A DNA stretch of 51,603 bases. Source: Pseudorhodobacter ferrugineus DSM 5888 (lineage in GTDB: Bacteria; Pseudomonadota; Alphaproteobacteria; Rhodobacterales; Rhodobacteraceae). The stretch is from positions 1-51,603 of the forward strand of contig NZ_ATVN01000022.1 of the NCBI RefSeq assembly GCF_000420745.1, written 5' to 3'. The first letter of the stretch is position 1. Every line of letters starts with the position of its first letter. A model generated the notes under the pieces. That model saw nothing but the letters and a program-made list of their open reading frames with translations. It did not search any database and was not told the origin of the DNA. This document shows positions 24,934 to 34,312 of this stretch, piece after piece. The position numbers were made by a program, and so were the translations under genes.

Positions 24934-27838
24934 GCAGCTTTACCCCCTCTGGGTCATGAAACACCGGATCCGACACCTCACACAGCACATCAATCTTGCG
25001 CAGATGGTCCACCAGCCGCACCATTTCGCCGTGCCGCGCCCGCCCGTCACGCAAAAATGCCATACCCAAATACCCACCCAGCGTGGGCGAATACCCAACC
25101 GAGGTGACATAGCCTTGGTCATTGACGCGCGTCACCTCGGTCCCAGGGTTGAACAAATGCGCCCCCGCCGAAATCGCCACGTCATTCACTGGGCGCAAGC
25201 CGACCAACTGATCCCGCTCTGCCCCAACCATGCCGGGCCGCGCCGCAGCCCCCTTGCCGATGCAATCCTTTTTGGCTGACACCATCTTTTCCATGCCAAT
25301 ATCAAAGGCCGTGGTGCGGCCGTGAATTTCGGCGTGGGTAATAAACCCCTTTTCAATCCGCAACACGTTCAAGGCTTCCATCCCATAAGCGCCACCGCCC
25401 ATGGTTTCCGCCCGCGCCAGCAGGTCCCGAAACAACGCCTCGCCGTAGCGCGCAGGCACCGCAATCTCATACCCCTGCTCACCTGAAAACGAGATGCGGA
25501 ACAGGCGCGCGGCCACCTGATCCAATTGCACAGGCCCGCAGCCCATGAACGGCAGATCCACCTCTACCAGTGTCTCCAGCAACGCTTTGGCCATCGGCCC
25601 CGCCACCGCAAACTGCGCCCAGTTTTCAGTCACCGAAATGAACCGCACATCCCATCCCGCGCAATAGGCCTGTGCCACAAACTCCAGATGCCGCATCACA
25701 AGGCCCGCCGCCGCCGTGGTCGTCGTCATCAAATAGTGGTTTTCACCCAGCCGCGCCGTCGTGCCATCATCCAGCACATGCCCATCGGCCCGCAGCATCA
25801 AACCATAGCGCACACGCCCCACAGGCAGCGTCGAAAACATGTTGGTGTAAACGAGGTCTAAAAACCGCGCAGCATCGCGGCCCTGAATGTCAATCTTGCC
25901 AAGTGTCGACACATCGCAAACGCCCACCGTGCCGCGCACCATGGTCACTTCGCGGTCACAGGCCTCGCGCCACGTGCTCTCACCCATGCGCGGGAAATAG
26001 CTGGGGCGATACCACATCCCCGCCTCGATCATAGGCGCCCCCCGTTCCACGCTTGCGGAATGTGAGGTCATAAACCGCTGCGGCGCAAACCCCTCGGCCC
26101 GCCCTCCGGCCCCCATCGCCGCAATCGACACCGGGCTGAACGGCGGGCGAAACGTTGTCGTCCCCGTCTCGGGTATCCCGCGCCCCGTGGCATCGGCCAG
26201 TACCGCCAATGCCCCCACGTTGGAATTTTTGCCCTGATCCGGCGCCATCCCTTGCGTGGTATAGCGTTTCATATGCTCGACGCTGGCAAAGTTTTCCTGC
26301 GCCGCCAGCCGCACATCCTTGGTCGTCACATCATTGGCAAAATCCAACCACGCTCGGCCTTTGCCCTTCACCTCCCACAAGGGCAGAATGTCATAGCCCG
26401 CATTTTCCGCCAGCGGCAATTCCATCGGCACAGCCTTGCGCCCCAAAACGCCCAGCGCCTGCACAGCGACCGCCGCCCCGCTGGTCAAACACCCCGCTGT
26501 CGAAAACACACCCGCCGCAGCCCCCGCCACATGCATCCCCGGCACCGCCCCTGCACGCGGCAAAAACGCCGCCAAAGACGCATCCCAAACGGGACGCCCG
26601 TTCATATGGCAGGTCAGATGCACCAAGGGGTTCCACCCCCCAGACACGCCCAGACAATCCGTTTCAATCTGCATATCGCCGCCGCGGTGGCGCACGGTGA
26701 TGCTGGTCAACCCGTGCCGCCCCTTGGTGCCCACAACCTCGGCCCCCGCATAGACAGGGCAATCCTCGGCCACAGGCGCATCGGGCCGCGCATCAATAAT
26801 CGCCGCAACCTCAACGCCTGCCGCCATCAAATCGCGTGCAGTTTGGCGGGCATCGTCATTATTGGCAAAAATCGTGACCCGCTTTCCGAGGCTCACTCCG
26901 TAATGATTCAGATAGGTCCGAATGGCGCTGGCCGTCATAATTCCAGGCCGATCATTGTCGGCAAAGGCAATCATACGCTCCTGCGCACCCGCCGCCAAAA
27001 CCGCCTGCCCCGCCACAATGCGCCAAAAACATTCGCGCGGCAGGTCGGGGCGTGCCGCCACATGCAGCCCCACCCGCTCCAACGCCGAATAGGTGCCGCC
27101 ATCATAAACACCCGTAACGCTCGTCCGCGTCATCAACCGCACATTGGGCATCGCGCCCAATTCGGCCAACACATCCCGCACCCACTCGCCCGCAGGCTTG
27201 CCGTCAATCTGGCCACTGTCGGCCAGCAACCGCCCGCCCATCGCCACGCCTTCATCGGCCAAAATCACATCGGCCCCCGCCCGCGCCGCCTGCAACGCCG
27301 CAGCCAACCCCGCAGGCCCTGCACCAATCACCAACAGGTCACAAAAGGCAAAGGCTTTCTCGTAATCCGCTTCGTCATGGCGCCCCGACAGGCTGCCAAG
27401 CCCCGCCGCGCGGCGGATCAGCGGCTCATATATCCGCTCCCAAAATGCACGCGGCCACATGAAGGTCTTGTAATAAAACCCCGCACTCAAAAACGGCGCA
27501 GCCAGATCGTTCACCGCCAAAACGTCAAACTTCAAACTGGGCCAGCGGTTCTGGCTCTTCGCCTCCATCCCTTCATAAATCTCTTGCACGGTGGCGCGCA
27601 CATTCGGTGTCTGCTGGCGGTCTTCAATAATTTCAACCAGCGCGTTCGGCTCTTCGGACCCAGCCGTCAAAACCCCGCGCGGGCGGTGATACTTAAAACT
27701 GCGCCCCACGACGCGCACACCATTGGCCATCAACGCCGAGGCCAAAGTGTCGCCCTTGAACCCCTGATACTCCACCCCATCAAAGCGAAACCGAACCGGC
27801 GCGGCGCGGTCCACACTCCCCTTACCGTCGATCCTCAT
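24926..27838 (-). CDS. soxA: Sarcosine oxidase alpha subunit
   Basis: This 970-residue subunit binds NAD+ and tetrahydrofolate. An N-terminal ferredoxin-like segment (FRFDGVEYQGFKGDTLASAL) is followed by a pyridine-nucleotide-disulfide oxidoreductase domain with VIGAGPAGLAAALQAARAGA at about 172-191. The last third is a glycine-cleavage T-protein-type folate domain, ending in PTLGGYLGMAFLRDG. The methylene group taken from sarcosine is passed to THF here. It overlaps soxD by 4 bases and soxG by 8. The length is that of complete homologues and no key region is missing. Confidence 0.95.
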   Translation of the reverse strand: MRIDGKGSVDRAAPVRFRFDGVEYQGFKGDTLASALMANGVRVVGRSFKYHRPRGVLTAGSEEPNALVEIIEDRQQTPNVRATVQEIYEGMEAKSQNRWPSLKFDVLAVNDLAAPFLSAGFYYKTFMWPRAFWERIYEPLIRRAAGLGSLSGRHDEADYEKAFAFCDLLVIGAGPAGLAAALQAARAGADVILADEGVAMGGRLLADSGQIDGKPAGEWVRDVLAELGAMPNVRLMTRTSVTGVYDGGTYSALERVGLHVAARPDLPRECFWRIVAGQAVLAAGAQERMIAFADNDRPGIMTASAIRTYLNHYGVSLGKRVTIFANNDDARQTARDLMAAGVEVAAIIDARPDAPVAEDCPVYAGAEVVGTKGRHGLTSITVRHRGGDMQIETDCLGVSGGWNPLVHLTCHMNGRPVWDASLAAFLPRAGAVPGMHVAGAAAGVFSTAGCLTSGAAVAVQALGVLGRKAVPMELPLAENAGYDILPLWEVKGKGRAWLDFANDVTTKDVRLAAQENFASVEHMKRYTTQGMAPDQGKNSNVGALAVLADATGRGIPETGTTTFRPPFSPVSIAAMGAGGRAEGFAPQRFMTSHSASVERGAPMIEAGMWYRPSYFPRMGESTWREACDREVTMVRGTVGVCDVSTLGKIDIQGRDAARFLDLVYTNMFSTLPVGRVRYGLMLRADGHVLDDGTTARLGENHYLMTTTTAAAGLVMRHLEFVAQAYCAGWDVRFISVTENWAQFAVAGPMAKALLETLVEVDLPFMGCGPVQLDQVAARLFRISFSGEQGYEIAVPARYGEALFRDLLARAETMGGGAYGMEALNVLRIEKGFITHAEIHGRTTAFDIGMEKMVSAKKDCIGKGAAARPGMVGAERDQLVGLRPVNDVAISAGAHLFNPGTEVTRVNDQGYVTSVGYSPTLGGYLGMAFLRDGRARHGEMVRLVDHLRKIDVLCEVSDPVFHDPEGVKLRG

Positions 27839-28134
27839 GCCGCACCGCCCTTCGATTTCATCTTTGCCGAAATACTCACGCCACCATCGGCCACCAGCGC
27901 TGCGCCAAACACCTCATGCGTCACCGTATCGCGCGTGACCACCAACCAACTGGTGCACCCCATGTCATGGTACCAAAGATCGCGCACCCGCCCCGCCGGA
28001 TTGTTGCGTAAGTGCAAATGCGCGTCGATGGCATCCCAATCCTCGCCCTCGGGCCGCGTCAGATAATCCTCTGACCCATAATAATAAAACTCGCGCCGGT
28101 CGCGGGGGCCACACAGGGGGCAGGTGATACGCAT
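27835..28134 (-). CDS. soxD: Sarcosine oxidase delta subunit
   Basis: This 99-residue zinc-binding subunit has CPLCGPRDRREFYYYGSE at the start, supplying two Cys and the typical aromatic run, and WYHDMGCTSWLVVTRDT with the third Cys in the second half. It stabilises the complex. It sits between soxB and soxA, as in most sox operons, with 20 bases to soxB and a 4-base overlap with soxA. Confidence 0.93.
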   Translation of the reverse strand: MRITCPLCGPRDRREFYYYGSEDYLTRPEGEDWDAIDAHLHLRNNPAGRVRDLWYHDMGCTSWLVVTRDTVTHEVFGAALVADGGVSISAKMKSKGGAA

Positions 28135-28154
28135 GATGTTCTCTCAGTCCAAAT

Positions 28155-29405
28155 TCAGTGCAAATTATGCTGTGATCCGGTGCCTTCTTCATCCAACAGA
28201 TGCCCGGTCTTGAAACGGTCCAAACGGAACTTGCGGGCGTTTTCATGCCCCTCGCCCGTCGCCATCAAATGCGCCATGCACCAACCCGATGCCGGCACCG
28301 CTTTGAACCCGCCATAGTTCCAACCCGCATCGACAAACAGCCCCTCTACCGGCGTCTTGTCGATAATGGGCGACCCGTCCGGCGTCATATCCATAATCCC
28401 GCCCCAAGACCGCAGCACCTTGGCGCGGCCAATCATCGGCATCAACGTCATCCCCGCCTCCATCACATGCTCGACCATCGGCAGGTTGCCGCGGCTGGCA
28501 TAAGACGCGTAAAAATCAATATCGCCGCCAAAGACCAAACCGCCCTTGTCCGACTGGCTGATATAAAAATGCCCCATGCCAAAGCTGACAACGTGGTCAA
28601 TGACAGGCTTTAACCCCTCGGTCACGAACGCTTGCAACACATGGCTTTCAATCGGCAGGCGCATCCCTGCCATTGCCGCCACTTGCCCCGACCGGCCCGC
28701 CACAACCATGCCAACCTTGCGCGCCTTGATGGCCCCGCGCGTGGTTTGCACGCCGACAACGCGCCCGCCCTCTATATCTATCCCTGTCACTTCGCAGTTC
28801 TGGATCAGGTCCACGCCCCGCATATCCGCCCCGCGCGCATAACCCCAGGCCACGGCATCGTGCCGCGCCGTCCCGCCACGCGGATGCAGCAAACCGCCAT
28901 AAATCGGAAAGCGCGTCTGTTCAAAATCCAAATAGGGCAGATGTTCGCGCACGCCTTCGCGGTCCAGCAAAATCGCGTCATCGCCTTGGTTAATCATCGC
29001 ATTCCCACGCCGCACGAACGCATCACGCTGCCCATCCGAATGGAACAAGTTGATCAACCCACGCTGCGAATGCATGACGTTATAATTCAGGTCGGCTTCC
29101 ATCCCTTCCCACAGCTTTAACGACTGGCTGTAAAACTCGGAATTGCCCGGCAGGAAATAATTCGCTCTCACAATCGTGGTGTTGCGCCCGATATTGCCCG
29201 ACCCGATATGACCCTTTTCCAAAACGGCGATATTCGTCAGCCCGTGGTTTTTCGCCAAATAATAGGCGGTCGCCAACCCATGCCCGCCGCCGCCAATAAT
29301 AATGGCATCATATTCGGCCTTGGGTGCCGGATCGCGCCACATGGGTTTCCAGCCTTTGTTGCCAAACAACCCTTCGGTAATCACCTTCAGCCCAGAATAA
29401 CGCAT
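28155..29405 (-). CDS. soxB: Sarcosine oxidase beta subunit
   Basis: This flavoprotein subunit carries the covalent FMN and the non-covalent FAD that oxidise sarcosine to glycine, formaldehyde equivalents and H2O2. The 416-residue protein starts with MRYSGLKVITEGLFGNKGW and has the dinucleotide-binding IIGGGGHGLATAYYLAK. Near the C-terminus are RSWGGIMDMTPDGSPIIDKT and WNYGGFKAVPASG, the flavin and substrate site region. ATG 29405 gives the usual beta-subunit length; the longer frame adds 16 atypical residues. It is the first gene of the minus-strand operon soxBDAG plus amidohydrolase. The 184 bases before it separate it from the divergent msrB and must contain both promoters. Confidence 0.95.
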   Translation of the reverse strand: MRYSGLKVITEGLFGNKGWKPMWRDPAPKAEYDAIIIGGGGHGLATAYYLAKNHGLTNIAVLEKGHIGSGNIGRNTTIVRANYFLPGNSEFYSQSLKLWEGMEADLNYNVMHSQRGLINLFHSDGQRDAFVRRGNAMINQGDDAILLDREGVREHLPYLDFEQTRFPIYGGLLHPRGGTARHDAVAWGYARGADMRGVDLIQNCEVTGIDIEGGRVVGVQTTRGAIKARKVGMVVAGRSGQVAAMAGMRLPIESHVLQAFVTEGLKPVIDHVVSFGMGHFYISQSDKGGLVFGGDIDFYASYASRGNLPMVEHVMEAGMTLMPMIGRAKVLRSWGGIMDMTPDGSPIIDKTPVEGLFVDAGWNYGGFKAVPASGWCMAHLMATGEGHENARKFRLDRFKTGHLLDEEGTGSQHNLH

Positions 29406-29589
29406 GCGTCGCACCCCTTGGTATCGCGTCAAACAAGACCCGCCTTTTGCCACAAAGACAAGCGTATCTGCGACAGATTAGTGTCGCAACTGGCCAACAC
29501 AGCTCCACCCTTCACACAGCCGTGCCGCGAATGTGATGCAACTTTTCGCAGCAACCTCCCGTATATTCACCAGCAACAAGGAGGCTATC

Positions 29590-30075
29590 ATGCTTACACG
29601 CCGCATTTTTCTAACCACGACGCTCGCCGCAACCAGTGCCGCCGCTCTGCCCGCTTGGGCCGCCAGCTTTGAAATCACCCGCACGCCTGCGGAATGGAAA
29701 AAGCTGCTGACGCCTGCGCAATTTGCCGTGCTGCGGCTGGAAGCGACCGAAAAGCCGTTTTCCAACAGCTTGAAAGGCGAAAGCTCGCCTTTGCTGAAAG
29801 AGGCGCGCAAAGGCACCTATGATTGCGCGGGCTGTGCCCTGCCCGCCTATAGTTCGGATACCAAATACGACAGCGGCACCGGTTGGCCCAGCTTTTACGA
29901 TGCCATCCCTGATGCCGTCCGCACCAAAGAAGACAACACCCTGTTTTCCAAACGGACCGAGGTGCATTGTCGCCGGTGTGGCGGGCATTTCGGCCATATC
30001 TTCAGCGACGGGCCAAAACCTACGGGCAAACGGCATTGCTTGAACGGCTTGGCGCTAACCTTTACCCCAGCCTGA
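29590..30075 (+). CDS. msrB: Exported peptide-methionine (R)-S-oxide reductase MsrB
   Basis: MsrB repairs the R form of methionine sulfoxide in proteins. The 161-residue protein begins with a secretion signal with twin arginines (LTRRIFLTTTLAATSAAALP, ending AWA), so it is probably sent to the periplasm by the Tat or Sec route. The mature part has the two zinc CxxC motifs CAGC and CRRC, the substrate segment SGTGWPSFYDAI and the catalytic Cys in KRHCLNG. ATG 29590 follows AAGGAGGC and is preferred to the longer frame. It is divergent from soxB, whose product makes H2O2; a functional pairing is plausible but only inferred. Confidence 0.92.
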   Translation: MLTRRIFLTTTLAATSAAALPAWAASFEITRTPAEWKKLLTPAQFAVLRLEATEKPFSNSLKGESSPLLKEARKGTYDCAGCALPAYSSDTKYDSGTGWPSFYDAIPDAVRTKEDNTLFSKRTEVHCRRCGGHFGHIFSDGPKPTGKRHCLNGLALTFTPA

Positions 30076-30092
30076 TCGAACCAACCCCATGC

Positions 30093-30121
30093 AAAAGGGG
30101 CCGGAAAAACCGGCCCCTTTT
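30093..30121. terminator. Bidirectional terminator between msrB and gdh
   Basis: AAAAGGGGCCGG, a loop of five A and CCGGCCCCTTTT form a perfect stem with T runs on both strands, placed between convergent msrB and glutamate dehydrogenase. Confidence 0.9.
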
Positions 30122-30136
30122 GTCATTTTCGAACCC

Positions 30137-31567
30137 TTACAGCCCTTTGGACTGATAGGTCGCTGCCACGCGGCTGATCGACACGATATAGGCCGCCACG
30201 CGCAGATCCTCGACATCATGGCGCCCGTGCCACACCTCGCGCATCGCCTGATAGGCCGTGCGCATCGTGTCATCCAGCCCCGACCGCACCAGCTCCAATT
30301 CCCCCGCGCCGCGCAGGTATTTTTCCTTGAAATTGGGCGACATGGTCCAACCCAAACCCTTATCACTCGACAACCGTTCCAGCTCGTTCACCAGCAACAG
30401 GTGCCGCGCTTCCTCGGCACGGCGCTGCATGCGGCCAAAGCGGATATGCGACAGGTTCTTAACCCATTCGAAATAGGACACCGTCACACCGCCCGCATTG
30501 GCATACATGTCAGGGATAATCACGATGCCCCGCTTGCGCAAAATCTCATCCGCGCCAAAGGTCACGGGGCCGTTCGCCGCCTCGATGATCAGCTTGGCGT
30601 TAATCCGTTCGGCGTTGTTCAGGTTAATCACGCCTTCCAGCGCGGCGGGGATCAGGATGTCGCACTCCTTTTCCAACACAACCGCCCCTTCGGCCACATA
30701 GGTGCCCTGCGGATACCCCTTGATCGACCCGTGCTTGGCGATCCACTGGCGCAAATCTTCGATGTTGATGCCATCATCATTGATAATCGCGCCGTCCCAT
30801 TCGATCACGGCGGTCACAACACTGCCATCTTCCTCGGACAAAAACTTGGCGGCATGATAGCCCACGTTGCCAAGCCCCTGCACGATGACCTTCTTGCCAT
30901 CCAACTGGCCCGACAGGCCCGCCAGCTTCTTATCTTCCTCATAGCGGAAAAATTCTTGCAGCGCGTATTGCACGCCACGGCCCGTCGCCTCAACGCGGCC
31001 TTGAATACCACCCGCATGTGGCGGTTTGCCGGTTACACAGGCCTTGGCATTGATATCGGCCGTATTCATCCGCGCGTATTGGTCGGCAATCCACGCCATT
31101 TCCCGCTCGCCCGTGCCCATATCGGGGGCCGGTACGTTTTGCGCCGGATGGATCAGGTCGCGCTTGATCAGCTCATAGGCAAAGCGCCGCGTGATCGCTT
31201 CCAGCTCATGCGGCTCCCACGCGCGGGGATCGATGCACAAACCACCCTTGGACCCGCCAAACGGCGTTTCCACCAAGGCGCATTTATAGGTCATCAACGC
31301 CGCCAGCGCCTCAACCTCGTTCTGGTTCACCGACAATGCGTAACGGATACCACCTTTAACGGGTTCCATGTGTTCGGAATGCACCGATCGATAGCCGGTA
31401 AATGTCTCAATCTTGCCCCGCAACCGCACGCCAAATCGGACAGTATACGTCGAGTTGCAAACCTTGATCTTTTGCTCCAACCCGGGGCTCAGATCCATCA
31501 GGGACGTCGCGCGGTTAAACATAAGGTCAACGGAATCGCGAAAGCTCGGCTCGCCAGTAATCTGCAT
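30137..31567 (-). CDS. Glutamate dehydrogenase (Glu/Leu/Phe/Val family)
   Basis: This enzyme interconverts glutamate and 2-oxoglutarate plus ammonia. The 476-residue protein has the substrate region VKGGIRYALSVNQNEVEALA, the catalytic-lysine motif TYKCALVETPFGGSKGG, PAPDMGTGEREM, the nucleotide-binding VIVQGLGNVGYHAAKFL and NAGGVTVSYFEWVKN. The length and the long C-terminal part resemble the animal-like and Rhodobacterales enzymes. ATG 31567 has GGGAG upstream and is preferred over the longer frame. Cofactor preference cannot be read with certainty. It is a single-gene unit. Confidence 0.95.
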   Translation of the reverse strand: MQITGEPSFRDSVDLMFNRATSLMDLSPGLEQKIKVCNSTYTVRFGVRLRGKIETFTGYRSVHSEHMEPVKGGIRYALSVNQNEVEALAALMTYKCALVETPFGGSKGGLCIDPRAWEPHELEAITRRFAYELIKRDLIHPAQNVPAPDMGTGEREMAWIADQYARMNTADINAKACVTGKPPHAGGIQGRVEATGRGVQYALQEFFRYEEDKKLAGLSGQLDGKKVIVQGLGNVGYHAAKFLSEEDGSVVTAVIEWDGAIINDDGINIEDLRQWIAKHGSIKGYPQGTYVAEGAVVLEKECDILIPAALEGVINLNNAERINAKLIIEAANGPVTFGADEILRKRGIVIIPDMYANAGGVTVSYFEWVKNLSHIRFGRMQRRAEEARHLLLVNELERLSSDKGLGWTMSPNFKEKYLRGAGELELVRSGLDDTMRTAYQAMREVWHGRHDVEDLRVAAYIVSISRVAATYQSKGL

Positions 31568-32049
31568 ACAACTCTCCCTGATGCCCGCCATTTGTTCGGG
31601 GGCTTGTGTTCGAAACGCTAGACGAGATTGCCTAAAATTTCATCTAGGAAAAAACTTTACCCGCCAAATAAGGCAATTCGCCCAAGCCGCTAGGTTTGCC
31701 CACATGTTAATGCATCAAAACGTCCTGAAATCAGGGAAAACGGGCAGTCTCTCCGATTCGCAGGGCATAGCTTCGCCCCAATAGGTTAACCAACAGTCAA
31801 TTTTTCACCGGGCGCGATGAACAAATCAGGTGTCTTTGTCTGCGCTGCGTTAACAATCCGCCGTTAATGCTGCCAGCGTTTCCAATGCGGTCGAATAATC
31901 CCCAAATCTGGCGAAAAGCGCCACACTTTCGCCCCACAAGACAGGCCAAGTGAAGCTCTGGGAAAAGGTGTGCTGTGTCCGGACCTTAACCTTTTGGGCG
32001 ATGTGATCGCCTGAATGACTTCCGGGCGCAGGTGAACAAGGAAACGAAG
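31568..32049. other. Intergenic region between divergent gdh and tadG-like genes
   Basis: About 480 bases carry no convincing gene and must hold the promoters of both flanking operons. A near-match to the CtrA site, TTAACCAACAGTCAA, is present at 31786-31800 (TTAA, seven bases, TCAA). Further TTAA words occur at 31849 and 31987. No clear terminator or repeat is seen. Confidence 0.4.
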
Positions 32050-33711
32050 ATGGAAATCGAGTTCAAAGAAACTTCGGCGCGCTCATCTGGCTCTGACAGG
32101 CTGGTCAATCGCCTCAGGCAGCACCGATTGGCACAAACGCGCTTTGCCGCGTCCGAGGATGGCTCTTTGATCGTCCTCAGCCTTGTTCTGTTTATGCTGA
32201 TGGTCACGATGGGCGGTCTTGCGGTGGATGTTATGCGCTTTGAACAGCGCCGCACCGCATTGCAACAAACACTCGACCGTTCGGTACTGGCCGCCGCATC
32301 CATGACGCAGAACCTTGAACCCGCAGATGTGGTCAACGATTATTTTCAAAAAGCCGGTCTTGCCGAAAACCTCGATTGGGTCGACGTCGACCGTGGTATA
32401 AACTACCGCATCGTCACCGCTGGTGCCAGTTCCAACCTCGCGACGCTCTTCATCAGCAATTTCAAATTCCTGGAAGAGTCCGACGTTGACATCAACAACC
32501 TAGCGGTTGCGGCCGCATCTGGCGCCGAACAGCGCATTTCCAACGTCGAAGTATCGATGGTTCTGGATATCTCCGGCTCGATGGGGGGGTCGCGTATAAA
32601 CAACCTGCGCCCGGCCGCGCGTGAATTTGTAACCTCTGTTCTAAGCACCGCCGAACCTGGCCGCGTGTCAATTTCGATTGTTCCCTACAACGCCCAGGTC
32701 AACATCGGCGCACAGATGCTAAGTGCGTTCAACGTGAACACGACAAACACCCATAGCGCTTCGGCTTGTATCGAACTGCCCGACAGCACATTCACATCGA
32801 ATACCATGTCACGCACGGCGCCGTTCACGCATAACGCCCATTTCGACCCCTATAACTATACCTCGGGGTGGAACAATATGCTGTTCAACTGCCCGCCCAA
32901 CACCGGCAACGGACAGGTCCCGATGGTTCAAAACGGTAACACCGTTACCCCGATGACCGATAACCAAGGTGTTTTGCACGCAGCGATCAACAATCTGGCT
33001 GTGGGTGGCAACACCTCTATCGACGTGGGTGTTAAGTGGGGGGCCTATTTGCTCAGCCGTAGTGCAAACCCTGTTATCCAGCATCTGGTCAACCAAAACC
33101 GCGTTCAGTCCAAATTCGGCAACCGCCCGCTGGATCCGGCAACCGCCGACGTGCTCAAGGTGCTGGTGGTTATGACAGATGGTGAAAACACGACCGAATA
33201 CAAGATCAACGACCCCTATAACACCGGCGATTCCAACATCTATGAACACAGAACCAACGGCCGTGTTTCGGTGTACTTTAACCGCAGCGGTAGCAATGAC
33301 TGGTGGTGGCCGCGCACCAACACCTGGAACTCGGGCCGCGATGGTGGTGGCAGCAACAGCAACTATAATCAACTGACCTGGCCACAAGTGTGGGCAAACT
33401 ATTCGGTGACCTATGTCGCCTACCACTTCTACGGCTTGGCCCTGAACCAAAACTACAACAACTGGCGCGACACCTTTATGACCCAAGTGTATTGGAACAA
33501 AGACACCCGCTTGCAGCAAATCTGTAACGCCGCAAAATCGGACAATATCATCGTCTACGGGATCGGGTTCGAGGCCCCTACGAATGGTCGTGACCAGGTC
33601 CGTGCCTGCGCAACCTCGAACGCCCATTATTTTGATGCGCGCGGTCTTGAAATCTCGTCTGCATTCCGCGCCATTGCCAACAACATCAGTCAGTTGAGGT
33701 TGACTCAATGA
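32050..33711 (+). CDS. tadG: TadG-like pilus-associated protein with VWA domain
   Basis: This 553-residue protein has an N-terminal TadE-like membrane segment (about 38-58) preceded by a charged EDGSL start, then a large extracytoplasmic von Willebrand factor A domain. The MIDAS motif DISGSMGGS is at about 173-181, and the second conserved strand VLVVMTDGENTT is much later, so a long Asn/Trp-rich insert splits the domain. TadG proteins help anchor or process Tad pili. ATG 32050 is chosen because AAGGA lies about seven bases upstream; GTG 32032 is the alternative. It overlaps the next gene by 4 bases. This block is about 25 kb from the other Tad genes. Confidence 0.88.
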   Translation: MEIEFKETSARSSGSDRLVNRLRQHRLAQTRFAASEDGSLIVLSLVLFMLMVTMGGLAVDVMRFEQRRTALQQTLDRSVLAAASMTQNLEPADVVNDYFQKAGLAENLDWVDVDRGINYRIVTAGASSNLATLFISNFKFLEESDVDINNLAVAAASGAEQRISNVEVSMVLDISGSMGGSRINNLRPAAREFVTSVLSTAEPGRVSISIVPYNAQVNIGAQMLSAFNVNTTNTHSASACIELPDSTFTSNTMSRTAPFTHNAHFDPYNYTSGWNNMLFNCPPNTGNGQVPMVQNGNTVTPMTDNQGVLHAAINNLAVGGNTSIDVGVKWGAYLLSRSANPVIQHLVNQNRVQSKFGNRPLDPATADVLKVLVVMTDGENTTEYKINDPYNTGDSNIYEHRTNGRVSVYFNRSGSNDWWWPRTNTWNSGRDGGGSNSNYNQLTWPQVWANYSVTYVAYHFYGLALNQNYNNWRDTFMTQVYWNKDTRLQQICNAAKSDNIIVYGIGFEAPTNGRDQVRACATSNAHYFDARGLEISSAFRAIANNISQLRLTQ

Positions 33712-34301
33712 TCCGTCACCCCGAAACATCTGGCACCCACGCCGCTGAACAGGACACGCCTTTGTCACTGTTCAGGCGCGTCAAGGCACGGCTTGCACGC
33801 AGCTTCCTGTCCGACGTCGGGACGGCCTCGGTCGAATTTGTGATCTGCGTTCCTGCTATCATGATGATCTTCATGGCATCGATTGAATCTGGCGCCTTCA
33901 TGACCCGTTTGATCATGTTGGAACGGTCGGTTGACAACGTGATGCGCGAATTGCGGCTTGGCCAGATTCCAAACCCAACCGTGGCGCTTCTGAAGGACCA
34001 GATTTGTGATGGCAGCCTTATCGTGAAAGACTGCCAAGCCAACATAACGATCGACCTGCGCCCCGTCAGCACCACCAATTGGGCCTTCCCCGCTGGCGCT
34101 GTCGAATGCGTTGACCGCGACAGTAACATCAGCCCGGCCACCACGTTCAACCCTGGCGCGGTCCAAGATATCATGATGGTGCGCGTCTGCGTGATCCAGA
34201 ATGCCATTTTCCCCTTTGCAGGCATCGGCCTCCGGCTCGCGCAAGATGCAAGTGGCGGCCTTGCCTTGACCACCACAACCGCCTTCGTGAATGAACCTTA
34301 A
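33708..34301 (+). CDS. tadE: TadE-like pseudopilin
   Basis: This 197-residue protein has a class III signal-like start. A basic leader of about 35 residues precedes GTASVEFVICVPAIMMIFMA, a hydrophobic stalk with Glu at the place typical of TadE/Flp-type pseudopilins. The extracytoplasmic remainder contains several cysteines. The prepilin peptidase at 5039 is the likely processing enzyme. It overlaps the preceding gene (ATGA), so translation is coupled, and the next pseudopilin gene follows after 11 bases. Confidence 0.85.
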   Translation: MIRHPETSGTHAAEQDTPLSLFRRVKARLARSFLSDVGTASVEFVICVPAIMMIFMASIESGAFMTRLIMLERSVDNVMRELRLGQIPNPTVALLKDQICDGSLIVKDCQANITIDLRPVSTTNWAFPAGAVECVDRDSNISPATTFNPGAVQDIMMVRVCVIQNAIFPFAGIGLRLAQDASGGLALTTTTAFVNEP

Positions 34302-34312
34302 GGAATCCCATT

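Noticed and set aside
26252-28066. 604-residue open frame on the plus strand opposite soxA
   Set aside because: It is antisense to a clear SoxA/SoxD coding region, with a composition rich in His, Arg and Gln as expected from the reverse of GC-rich codons. No ribosome binding site or family features.
30089-31621. 510-residue open frame opposite glutamate dehydrogenase
   Set aside because: It lies entirely over the complete gdh gene in the opposite strand and has no recognisable domain, so it is a shadow frame.
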